Shown one piece after another: positions 51,080-58,498 of a stretch of DNA of 64,000 bases. Both the position numbers and the translations under genes were made by a program. This DNA is from Betaproteobacteria bacterium (GTDB lineage: Bacteria > Pseudomonadota > Gammaproteobacteria > Burkholderiales > Casimicrobiaceae), in the NCBI GenBank assembly GCA_016720425.1, contig JADKKQ010000009.1:62001-126000 (forward strand), read 5' to 3'. Under the pieces are notes generated by a model. It was not told where the DNA came from and ran no database searches. It saw nothing but the letters and a program-made list of their open reading frames with translations. The first letter of the stretch is position 1. Every line of letters starts with the position of its first letter.

Positions 51080-51109
51080 CCCTGACTTTCGCGTTGCGTG
51101 ATTTCGCTC

Positions 51110-51137
51110 ATTATATGATCGTATACGCGCCTGTCAA
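51110..51137 (-). promoter_or_regulatory. Consensus sigma-70 promoter of the DeoR-headed operon
   Basis: On the minus strand TTGACA (51137 to 51132) and TATAAT (51115 to 51110) are both perfect, separated by 16 bp. The spacer contains the palindrome GTATAC and the half-site-like CGATCA/TGATCG, a plausible DeoR operator. A transcript would begin near 51103, leaving a leader of about 24 nt. Confidence 0.85.
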
Positions 51138-51865
51138 GGGAGGCGGGGGGCAGCATGGGAGACGGGGGCAGCACCTTGTCGATCAGGTGCCCGAGCGTCA
51201 TGCCGACGGCAGATGCCAGCGTTCAGCCTCGTCTCGCCGCTTCAGTGCGAGCCGCCCAGAAGTTCAGCGGCGAGCCTGGCGGGGAAGGAGTTGCCAGTCG
51301 GTGGGCAGCCCGAGCACTGAAAACGAGGGCCACGCCGAGCAGCGCGACTTGTTGGCGAAGATCACCGAAGCCGAGTGCGCGGCGGCCGAAGCTGGGCGCA
51401 TGAACTCGACCAAACCGAAGGCGAGGCGCGCATCGGCACGATGTCGCGCGAACGTGAACCGGGCGTTACCAAGGCCAGAAACAACAACGGCCCGTCCGAA
51501 GGCAAGTCATTGATTTGTTTGGTTGCGGGGGTGCGCAACCGGTCTCGGCAATACCGAAGAAACAACAGCTTATCGTCCCCGTCGTCGTCCACTTGGGCAA
51601 TCGCGTCGCGCGCCGAACGCAGTCGCAGTCGTAGATGCGCTCAAGTGCCACGCACTCGTCCCGATGGCCGGCGGGCCCTGCTCATCCCACGGACGGGTGA
51701 TGCGAGCTTAGAGGCCAACTGCCGACGCACCTCGCCCTGCGTTGGTCCGACCAACCGGCGAGATCTGCACGGACCGGTCAGCCGGGAATGTGAATCGACC
51801 ACTCCAATCCTGCCAGGCCAACTCGTTTAGCCCCGCCCTGGCCGCGAGGTGGGCAGCGAACAAAG
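51138..51865. other. Gene-poor accessory interval
   Basis: About 730 bp between the DeoR promoter and the toxin gene stop. Open frames on both strands are short and without recognised domains or ribosome binding sites. The sequence looks less codon-structured than its neighbours and could be decayed mobile or gene remnants, but I find no terminal repeats or transposase motifs. Confidence 0.35.
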
Positions 51866-52300
51866 TCATAGCGACCCGTCGGCCCACGGATTCAACAGCG
51901 GCACTCGCGCGAGCTTGTAGTCGCTGGTATCGCGGGTCACGACCGTCAACCCGTGTTGCAGGGCAGTTGCCGCGATGATCAGGTCGGGCTGCGAAAACGT
52001 ATGGCCGACCTTGCGCCCCTCTTCAACGAGAAGGCGCCACTTGAACATTACATCCTCGGAAACCTCCAGTACGCGCTGATGGAACATGGGCCGCACCCTG
52101 TGCAGCAGCCAGTCATTCAGTTCGGCGCGGTGAATCGGATCACCGACTGCATCGATACCGAAGCGGATTTCAGCGAAAGTGACGGTGCTGACGAACAGAT
52201 CTTCGAGCCGTTGGCCCGCAATGAAGTTCCGCACCCGCGCGCTGGGGCGCGGTCGACGCAACTCCGAAATCACATTGGTATCGAGCAGCCAGCCACTCAC
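51866..52300 (-). CDS. vapC: PIN-domain toxin (VapC/FitB-like ribonuclease)
   Basis: A 144-residue PIN protein starting with GTG. The acidic metal site is in LLDTNVISELRRPRP (first Asp), TVTFAEIRFG (Glu), and FSQPDLIIAATALQHGLTVVTRDTSDY (two Asp). The SELRRPRP and LLNPW-like ends are typical of the FitB branch. Such toxins cut RNA and are held inactive by a partner. Its start overlaps the antitoxin stop (GTGA), the usual antitoxin-first arrangement. The spelling LLDTNVISE is close to many chromosomal VapC proteins of proteobacteria. Confidence 0.92.
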   Translation of the reverse strand: MSGWLLDTNVISELRRPRPSARVRNFIAGQRLEDLFVSTVTFAEIRFGIDAVGDPIHRAELNDWLLHRVRPMFHQRVLEVSEDVMFKWRLLVEEGRKVGHTFSQPDLIIAATALQHGLTVVTRDTSDYKLARVPLLNPWADGSL

Positions 52301-52599
52301 AACTTGACCGCCCGCACTGGCATCGCAGTACGGCGTGGTTCGATCGCGATCTGGCGATGTGGCGACGCCTGAAGAGCGTCGATCAGCAACTCGCCGGTTT
52401 GCGCGCCCTGCAGGCGATTGAACTCGTCGGCGTCAACAACGACCACCGCATCGCGGCCGTGCAACGTGACGTGCTGCGGCCCGTCGCTGTGCGCCATGCG
52501 CACGAGTTCGCTGAATCGCGCCTTAGCGTCCTGCAGGCGCCAGCGACTGCGCGGAGGTTGCGCGGTCGGCATTGCCGAGATTGGTGCTTTTCTAGTCAT
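52297..52599 (-). CDS. Phd/YefM-type antitoxin
   Basis: A 100-residue partner of the PIN toxin. After about 25 variable residues comes the Phd core RWRLQDAKARFSELVRMA, followed by GPQHVTLHGRDAVVVVDADEFNRL, the DNA-binding and dimer domain, and a C-terminal tail that wraps the toxin. It should bind its own promoter and neutralise the toxin. The ATG at 52599 is one of three possible starts (52572 would shorten it by 9 residues); no strong ribosome binding site decides. Confidence 0.88.
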   Translation of the reverse strand: MTRKAPISAMPTAQPPRSRWRLQDAKARFSELVRMAHSDGPQHVTLHGRDAVVVVDADEFNRLQGAQTGELLIDALQASPHRQIAIEPRRTAMPVRAVKL

Positions 52600-52803
52600 G
52601 GTGACCAGAATATCACGGGCCGACGCTGGAGGCAACGACTTGAACTGCCGGCGTGGAATCAGCGAGAACACAACACCTTGCGGCGCCTGTCGTCATCCGT
52701 ATCGGCAGTCGGGCCGCGCGCCGACACCAGCCTCGACAGCGGAACCACATGCCTGCCACGCCTCCGCGCGAGCACCGAATAGCCACCCCGGAAGTGCCTC
52801 GAG

Positions 52804-54249
52804 TCAGTTCGCGTTCGCTCCTGCCTTCGCGGACACGCCGCCCATGTCGCGCAGCAGCAATTGGTAGTCCTCGGACTGGCGCAGCAGCCGGCCGGCGATT
52901 TCCCGCAGTCGGTCGACGTCCGCGGCCGGCAGTACGAACGTCGTCGGCATGTCAAAGAAGCGTTCGCGCTCGGCCGGCTCGCCGATGGCGTCAAAGCTGA
53001 TGTCCATCAGGTGCAGGGTCAACTTCGGAAACGGAACTCTTGCTTCGGCTTCCGCCGCGGTCGCACCGGCGAGGCGCGCCTGCAGAATCTGTATCTCCCG
53101 CCGCCAACCATAGATCTCCTCCTTGTCCTTCATGAGCTCGATGGTTTCGAACGAGTAGCGGTCGATGGGAACTCCGCTGGCCTTGAGCAATTGGTCGATC
53201 GTGCCGGGTGGGTCCTCCTTGCGGTCCCAATCGGTCTTGGGAGCCGAGCGGGAGTTCGCCACGATGACCACGATCCTGCGGATGACGCCGAAGCCAATGT
53301 CGCCTCGGAACGTCGCGCTCGCGCCAGCAGCCTCCAACGCCTCCAGTACGCCGCGCATCCCGATGTTGTCCGCCACGCCACCGTCGACGAGGTGGATGTA
53401 CGGGCGATCCTTGCTGTTCTGGAACTCCTTCATCTCGAGATACCGCTTCACGGCTCGCGCCGATGGCCGCACGCGGCTCTCCGACTTGGCCACTTCCTGG
53501 ACCCAGGCCGGATATTCGTAGCCACACGTTCCGCCGTAATTGTCGAGTGTCACCGCCGAAAGCACGACCGGCACGGCCGACGACGTCGCCGCCGCACGCG
53601 AAAGGCGAACTTTGTTCAGGTCCGAACAGAGCAGGTCGAAATCGTTCTGGAAGAACGAGAACCGGAATCCGGTCGAGATGTCGGTCCCATTGGCGATCGC
53701 GACCGGCGCTTGCTTTGTCAGCAGGTCGGCATACGTCGCTCCGTCGAACAGGATCTCGTCGTAGTACTCGGCGGCGAGTTCCGAGCGTCCGGCGCTGCCC
53801 CCGATGAACTTCCACCAGTTCAGCGGGTTGAGGCTGCGCGCGACGAGTTCGCCCTGGACGTCCCGCTTCAGGAAGCGTTGCTCGTACTCGGAGAACAGCC
53901 GGTCGCCGTAGAGCGCGTAGGCGAGCGCCGTGAAGCTCCCTCCCGACACGCCGGTAATGATATCCACCTCGTCGATCAGCCGGCGGCGCTGGCCGTCGAC
54001 CAGGACCTCAGTGCGGCGCAACTCCTCCAGCACGCCGTAGGACAGCGCTGCGGCGCGTGTGCCGCCACCGGAAAACGCGAGAATGAACAACGTACCCGGA
54101 TCGTTGTTCACGCGCTTGGGCATCAACAGATACGGCCGATACCCGGCGCTCGGATCGGCCTGCGTGATCCGCTCGTTGATTGGGCGGCTGGCGCATCCTG
54201 CCAGCATGAGCATCGACAGCAGGATTGCGATTAGGCGATGGGTCCCCAT
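52804..54249 (-). CDS. Patatin-like phospholipase lipoprotein
   Basis: A 481-residue lipoprotein: the signal peptide ends in MLAGCASRP (Cys19), and GGGAGGTG lies about 6 bp before the ATG. The patatin domain has oxyanion motif AFSGGGTRAAALSYGVL, nucleophile GVSGGS (Ser102) and the dyad Asp in HLVDGGVADNIG. The C-terminal part is helical. It is predicted to be an acyl hydrolase anchored in the envelope. Unlike the protein at 13031-15268 it has no POTRA or barrel. It lies downstream of the barrel gene at 54522 and the KGP/DUF2950/DUF3300 cassette on the same strand. Confidence 0.9.
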   Translation of the reverse strand: MGTHRLIAILLSMLMLAGCASRPINERITQADPSAGYRPYLLMPKRVNNDPGTLFILAFSGGGTRAAALSYGVLEELRRTEVLVDGQRRRLIDEVDIITGVSGGSFTALAYALYGDRLFSEYEQRFLKRDVQGELVARSLNPLNWWKFIGGSAGRSELAAEYYDEILFDGATYADLLTKQAPVAIANGTDISTGFRFSFFQNDFDLLCSDLNKVRLSRAAATSSAVPVVLSAVTLDNYGGTCGYEYPAWVQEVAKSESRVRPSARAVKRYLEMKEFQNSKDRPYIHLVDGGVADNIGMRGVLEALEAAGASATFRGDIGFGVIRRIVVIVANSRSAPKTDWDRKEDPPGTIDQLLKASGVPIDRYSFETIELMKDKEEIYGWRREIQILQARLAGATAAEAEARVPFPKLTLHLMDISFDAIGEPAERERFFDMPTTFVLPAADVDRLREIAGRLLRQSEDYQLLLRDMGGVSAKAGANAN

Positions 54250-54325
54250 GATTTGCACCTCCCGTAAGCACACGTGCCGTTGGCCATGCAGTCGCTCGCT
54301 CCGCCTGCTCCAGTGCCTGATGCAA

Positions 54326-54402
54326 CCCCGGCCCCCCCCCTCCGGGGGGGGCGCCCCCGGGGGGGGGGGGGGGCCGGCGGCCGGGCCCGGGGCCCCCCCC
54401 CG
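54326..54402. other. G/C homopolymer tract, probable assembly or sequencing artefact
   Basis: Runs of 8-16 C or G residues follow each other for about 77 bp in the gap between the patatin and barrel genes, including a G-run of about 15 or more at 54359-54373. Nothing like it occurs elsewhere in the window. It does not interrupt a gene. Confidence 0.75.
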
Positions 54403-54521
54403 CATAGCCGGTCACCGTTACCACTTTCGGGGTTCCGGCGGGTAACGCACCTCACTCCTCCTGTTCAGCGGCAGCTGTCGTTCGTACCGCTCAGGTCCGC
54501 AACATTGGCGCCCATCGCCTA

Positions 54522-55334
54522 TCACCAACGGAACACGGCCGCGAGCTGCGGGCCATTGAAGTTCAGTTCCTCGATCGGCTTGCCGGCCTTGAACCGATAG
54601 TCCAGGTAGCGCCACGACGCGACCACGTCGCCCCAGCCGAACGTGTAGCCGACGCCGGCCGACAACTGGTACGTCAGCCTCGATTCGCCGGTGCCGAGGT
54701 CAACGTAGTACGGCACGAACCACGCGCCGTCCGAACCGAAGCTGGCACGGCCCTTGAGGCCGACCAGGATGTCCCAGTTCTGCTCCTTCACTTCCCGGCG
54801 GCCCGAGTGGTCCGGCAGAGCAATCGAACCGAGGTTTCCGGTGAGCGAGTAGTCCACGCTCGGCCGCACGTCCAGCAAACGCGTGCCCGCCATGGCGTCG
54901 AGCTTGAAGTCGGGATCGGCGACCAGCGCATACGTACCGAGCAGGGTCACCGCCCAGAGCTTCAGGTCCAAGCTGAGCCGGACGTTGACGTCGGCCGGGA
55001 TCTCCTGCTGCCCGATGCTCAGTGCCTTCGAGTTCTCCTGATCATTGCCGACGTCCATGTAGGCCACGTCGGTGAACACGCCCCACCGTCCGCGGCGCGC
55101 CTCGAACGAGCCCATGAAGCCCATCTTCATGGCGTCGAGAATTTCGTCGATCCCCACCGAGACGTCGCTGCTCGCGCCCGTCGCAGGGAACGTGACGCGA
55201 CCGCCGATGTCGGACAGGAACATGTAGAGGCTGGCCTCGTATTTCCAGTCGGAACTCGCCTGCGCAACCGAGATTGCGGGCAGGAACGCCGCGAGCAACG
55301 GCACCGCGGCGACAACTGTCTTGAACGCTTTCAT
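54522..55334 (-). CDS. Outer-membrane beta-barrel protein
   Basis: A 270-residue exported protein with AAGGAAG 8 bp upstream. The signal peptide ends at AISVAQA. The mature sequence is a run of amphipathic strands: WKYEASLYMFLSDIGG, VGIDEILDAMKMGFMGSFEA, WGVFTDVAYMDVG, SRLTYQLSAGVGYTFGWGDV, ASWRYLDYRF. It ends in PQLAAVFRW, whose terminal aromatic is the signal used by the BAM complex. The 'YMFLSDIGG...FDE' beginning and the WRYLDY motif recur in uncharacterised porin-like proteins. Function is unknown. It follows KGP copy 2 by 145 bp on the same strand. Confidence 0.82.
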   Translation of the reverse strand: MKAFKTVVAAVPLLAAFLPAISVAQASSDWKYEASLYMFLSDIGGRVTFPATGASSDVSVGIDEILDAMKMGFMGSFEARRGRWGVFTDVAYMDVGNDQENSKALSIGQQEIPADVNVRLSLDLKLWAVTLLGTYALVADPDFKLDAMAGTRLLDVRPSVDYSLTGNLGSIALPDHSGRREVKEQNWDILVGLKGRASFGSDGAWFVPYYVDLGTGESRLTYQLSAGVGYTFGWGDVVASWRYLDYRFKAGKPIEELNFNGPQLAAVFRW

Positions 55335-55479
55335 TGGGAATCTTCCTTCAGGACGAATACGCATCAGGGATCGACCGACTCCAGTGCTGCCTTCGGCGTG
55401 CGAACGAGCGTGCTTCCTATCGCTCCGGGTCGAATTGCGGCTGCCGACGCCGCCGGGCACATCGCCCGACGGCACGTGG

Positions 55480-56064
55480 CTACTGCTTCGGAGCCGGCGC
55501 CACCGACAGCGCAACCGCTGCCGTGTACGTCACCTCGAGCTGGTCGCCAACCTTGATCAGCTTGAACTGCTCGGGATCCTTCACCTTGAGGTCGATGGTC
55601 CGCTGCGGTCCCTTCACCGTGATGGTCTGCGTCGCGGCGTCGACCTTGGTCACGTCGCCCACGGCGGTGACTTGCTTCGCGACTCCGCCCTGGGGCGTTT
55701 CGCCCGGCTTGGCCCGAACCATCGCGGACTTGTCGGTCCGTTCGACTTTCATCCCGCCGCCCTTCTTCAGTTCGACGACGAGCGCCTCGACGTAGCCGAC
55801 CTTGACGTTGTCACCGACCTTGAGCTGGTCGAAATTCCTGACGTCTGCGCCGGCGACGACTTCCGCCTCGTTGCCTTGGGGACCTTTGATCCTGAGTGTC
55901 CGCGTGGCCTTGTCGATGCCGGTGATGACGACCGTCGCTTCGACGGTCTGCGCCATACCGACCTTGCCGGGCTGGCTTTGCGTGACGGTGTTGCTCGTCT
56001 GCGCAACAGCGGGCTGCACGAGCGCAAAGGCGGAAGCGATGACAGCGAGAATTGCATTACGCAT
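55480..56064 (-). CDS. Secreted protein with two KGP repeats (cassette copy 2)
   Basis: A 194-residue exported paralogue of the protein at 18355-18987; GGAG lies 8 bp upstream of the ATG. The signal peptide ends near QPAVAQ. Repeat 1 is VITGIDKATRTLRIKGPQGN with DVRNFDQLKVGDNVKVGYVEAL, and repeat 2 is VTKVDAATQTITVKGPQRT with DPEQFKLIKVGDQLEVTYTAAVALSV. The match to copy 1 covers the whole mature protein, including a linker with AKPGE. It lies 36 bp after the DUF2950 gene, closer than in copy 1, where an ABM gene intervenes. Function is unknown. Confidence 0.78.
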   Translation of the reverse strand: MRNAILAVIASAFALVQPAVAQTSNTVTQSQPGKVGMAQTVEATVVITGIDKATRTLRIKGPQGNEAEVVAGADVRNFDQLKVGDNVKVGYVEALVVELKKGGGMKVERTDKSAMVRAKPGETPQGGVAKQVTAVGDVTKVDAATQTITVKGPQRTIDLKVKDPEQFKLIKVGDQLEVTYTAAVALSVAPAPKQ

Positions 56065-56100
56065 GGTGGGGCTCCAGTTTCTTGAGAGAAGAGCGAATGG

Positions 56101-57033
56101 CTATTCGGGCTTCACGACGTTCCACCCCTTGCTGGGGTCGAAAGCCCTGATGCCGGCGGCGAGTTTCGCGGTGTTCGGACCGAGGTCGCGCTCGTACACC
56201 GTGCCGTTGTGGTTCACGATGAACGTCTTCACACCGGTTTCGTCATACGACGCCGGATAGGCGATCATCGCGAAGCCGGCGATCATGCGGCCGTTGATCA
56301 CGTAGCTGTAGGCGCCGCCCGCGGCGTTCTTGCCCTGCCGGGTGAGGATGCGGAAGTAGTAGCCGCGGTACGGGTCGCCGGCCACCTTGCCCGTGATGTA
56401 GGGCGCCGCTTCCGCGATCAGCGGACCGAACGGACTGGCTTCCTCGCCCTTGGCCGCGTCCGCCGGCCAGTACAAGCCGTCCTGGTTGCCGGCCGAACTC
56501 ATGACGCTCTGCGCGTACTGCAGCACGCCGTCGCCGTCGCGATCCCTTGCCGCATACACACGCTGCGCATCGATGTACGCGCGCAGCACATGGATCGCAT
56601 TGCGCTCGTTGCCGCCGACGCGACGGTTGATCAGCTCCTCGATTCCTTCGTCCGTCGCGAAGTGCCAGCGGTCGCCGGCCCTGACGAGCGGAATCGGAAA
56701 GGGCCAGGCCTGGTCACCGACGACCAGCACCCGGCGATCGGCGCTCGGCTCCCTGAGCACGCGGAAGGTCTGCAGAGCGGCAAGGAGCCTCGCCCGGTTC
56801 GCCGACCGCACGGCGGGGTCGGGGTCGACGATCGCGTCCTTGTGCTCGTCGCCGAAGAGCGCGAGCAGCGGGGCCTCCGCGTTCTCCGCCTTCAGCGCGG
56901 ACACGAACGCGTCGACCGCCGCTTCCGGCGTGGCGAAGGACTGCGGGGGGATTGCCATCGCCGCCGGCGGTATGGCGAGCAGCAGGGCAAGCACGGCCCG
57001 CGTCAGGAGCGACCACAGCGTGTTTCTGTTCAT
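56101..57033 (-). CDS. DUF2950 family exported protein (cassette copy 2)
   Basis: A 310-residue exported protein with a signal peptide (MNRNTLWSLLTRAVLALLLA), starting the mature part with PPQSFATPEAAVDAFVSAL. It shares with copy 1 the motifs RVGGNERNAIHVLRAYIDAQ, RDRDGDGVLQYAQ, GLYWPADAAKGEEASPFGPL, DPYRGYYFRILTRQGKNAAG and SYVINGRMIAGFAMIAYPAS. The two copies are similar over their full length but clearly diverged, so the duplication is not recent. It is followed by KGP copy 2 and preceded by DUF3300 copy 2 (55 bp). The periplasmic location and function are inferred and unknown, respectively. Confidence 0.86.
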   Translation of the reverse strand: MNRNTLWSLLTRAVLALLLAIPPAAMAIPPQSFATPEAAVDAFVSALKAENAEAPLLALFGDEHKDAIVDPDPAVRSANRARLLAALQTFRVLREPSADRRVLVVGDQAWPFPIPLVRAGDRWHFATDEGIEELINRRVGGNERNAIHVLRAYIDAQRVYAARDRDGDGVLQYAQSVMSSAGNQDGLYWPADAAKGEEASPFGPLIAEAAPYITGKVAGDPYRGYYFRILTRQGKNAAGGAYSYVINGRMIAGFAMIAYPASYDETGVKTFIVNHNGTVYERDLGPNTAKLAAGIRAFDPSKGWNVVKPE

Positions 57034-57088
57034 GGATGTTACCCTGGCTGCGATCGAGGAAATGATGGTCATGGATTCGCTCCTCCTC

Positions 57089-58300
57089 TCACCGCCGACC
57101 GCCGCCGCCACCACGGCCACCACCGCCCCCACCGCCGCCGCGCGATGCGCCACCGCTGTAGCCGCCACCGCCGCGGCCCGACGCGGAACTGCGGCTCGAT
57201 GCCCCGCGAGAACTGTCCGCCGTCGTCTGCCGACCGGATCCGTAGCCCCCCATCGCGCTGTCGCCACCGCGGCCGCCGCCGGCCTTCTGGGCCGAGGGTC
57301 CGGCAGCAGAACCGCCGCGTCCTCCACCACCCGCCGCCGCGCCGCCTGCTCCTCCGGCACCCGCACTCGCCCCGCCACGTCCCGTGCTCCCGCCACCACG
57401 TGCGTCGCCGGCGCGGCCCGATGCGGAAGACTTGCCGACCGAACTGCTCACTTGGCCCGGCTGCTTGTTCGATTTCCACTGGGAGCTTCCGCCGCCCTGG
57501 CGCCCGCCGCCCTGGTTGACGGTGTTTCCGCCGCGGTTGACATTGGTGTTCCTGTTGACGGTGATGTCGCCACCACCGTAACCGTAGCGGTTGCCGCTCC
57601 ACGCGGCGCCGATGGCGGCGCCCCAGATCACGCCCGCGGCCATGGCCGCACCCGGTGCATACGGGTAGTAGTACGACGGGTACGGCGCAGGGTAGTAGGC
57701 GTACGGAGGCGCACCGTAGACGACCACGGTCGACGGGTTGTACTGCGGCACATAGACCACCTGCGGGTCCGCCGGCTGGATGACGATGATTTCCTGCTCG
57801 GCCTTCACCACCTGCTTGGCGTCCGACTTCAGGTTTCCAGCCGCCTGCGCCTGCCGCCGGAAGATCTGCACGGCTTCGGTCACGGCCGCCTGGTCCGCCA
57901 CCACCGCCTCGCCGAGCTCGCTGGTCCAGTCGAGGTCGTTGCTCATCATCTTCACCACCTCGGGATAGTTGAGCAGCGACTTGACCGGGTCATCCCAATT
58001 GTCGTCGATCTTCAGGTTCGGATCAGACTTGCGCTTCTCCAGGTACCGGTCCGCCTGCACGATCTGCAGCGGGCTCGTCGCCGCCGGCAGGATGATCGCG
58101 ACCAGGTCGTCCGGATACAGCGCGATCGGCCCGACCAGCTTGGTGAGATCCTCCGCGGACAACGGAGTCGGCGCAGCGCCGGCCGCCGGGGCCTGCGCGA
58201 GCGCTGTCGCGGAAAACAGAATTGCCGCAAGCAGTCCGATGAGGACCAACCAGGGGCGCCTTCCTGCGCCGTCAGCAAATTCGATTCGACCTGTGTACAT
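57089..58300 (-). CDS. DUF3300 family exported protein with Gly/Ser-rich tail (cassette copy 2)
   Basis: A 403-residue protein with GGAGAG about 8 bp upstream. After the signal peptide (WLVLIGLLAAILFSATALAQA) come the DUF3300 motifs LTKLVGPIALYPDDLVAIIL, ADRYLEKRKSDP, LLNYPEVVKMMSNDLDWTS, LGEAVVADQ and PADPQVVYVPQYNP. A hydrophobic Ala/Gly segment (AAGVIWGAAIGAAW), the conserved KSNKQPGQVSSSVGK and a Gly/Ser/Arg-rich disordered tail follow. It aligns with copy 1 throughout, apart from tail repeats. The gene starts 28 bp after the 43-residue ORF at 58329, which replaces the full glycine-zipper gene. Confidence 0.87.
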   Translation of the reverse strand: MYTGRIEFADGAGRRPWLVLIGLLAAILFSATALAQAPAAGAAPTPLSAEDLTKLVGPIALYPDDLVAIILPAATSPLQIVQADRYLEKRKSDPNLKIDDNWDDPVKSLLNYPEVVKMMSNDLDWTSELGEAVVADQAAVTEAVQIFRRQAQAAGNLKSDAKQVVKAEQEIIVIQPADPQVVYVPQYNPSTVVVYGAPPYAYYPAPYPSYYYPYAPGAAMAAGVIWGAAIGAAWSGNRYGYGGGDITVNRNTNVNRGGNTVNQGGGRQGGGSSQWKSNKQPGQVSSSVGKSSASGRAGDARGGGSTGRGGASAGAGGAGGAAAGGGGRGGSAAGPSAQKAGGGRGGDSAMGGYGSGRQTTADSSRGASSRSSASGRGGGGYSGGASRGGGGGGGGRGGGGGRR

Positions 58301-58328
58301 GCCGCGCTCTCCACTCGCTACGTTGCGT

Positions 58329-58460
58329 TCACTTGACGGTGTAGCCACGACCCTCGAGGCACGCGGCGCGCGCCTTCGCAAACGTCGCCTGCTGTTGCGA
58401 GGTCGCCTGCTGCGGAGCACACGCACAGGCGGCAAGACCTGCAATCCGGTTCGTCTTCAT
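58329..58460 (-). CDS. 43-residue lipoprotein-like remnant of the glycine-zipper protein (cassette copy 2)
   Basis: A very short ORF with AGAGGA 6 bp before its ATG. MKTNRIAGLAACACAP resembles a short signal with a lipobox (LAAC), followed directly by QQQATFAKARAACLEGRGYTVK. This C-terminus is nearly identical to that of the 154-residue protein at 22005-22469. The middle of that protein (the QSPQQQ...YTWAVQQ part and the glycine zipper) is absent. It therefore is either a deletion remnant or a deliberately small envelope peptide; the good ribosome binding site supports expression. Confidence 0.55.
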   Translation of the reverse strand: MKTNRIAGLAACACAPQQATSQQQATFAKARAACLEGRGYTVK

Positions 58461-58498
58461 GGGTGTCCTCTGGAATGGGTTGGATCGCAAAGCCGAAG

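Noticed and set aside
51362..51711. Short open frames in the accessory gap as genes
   Set aside because: They have no ribosome binding site, no recognisable domain and overlap each other on both strands.
53463..54234. Plus-strand frames opposite the patatin lipoprotein gene
   Set aside because: The minus frame has a signal peptide, lipobox and patatin motifs; the opposite frames have none.
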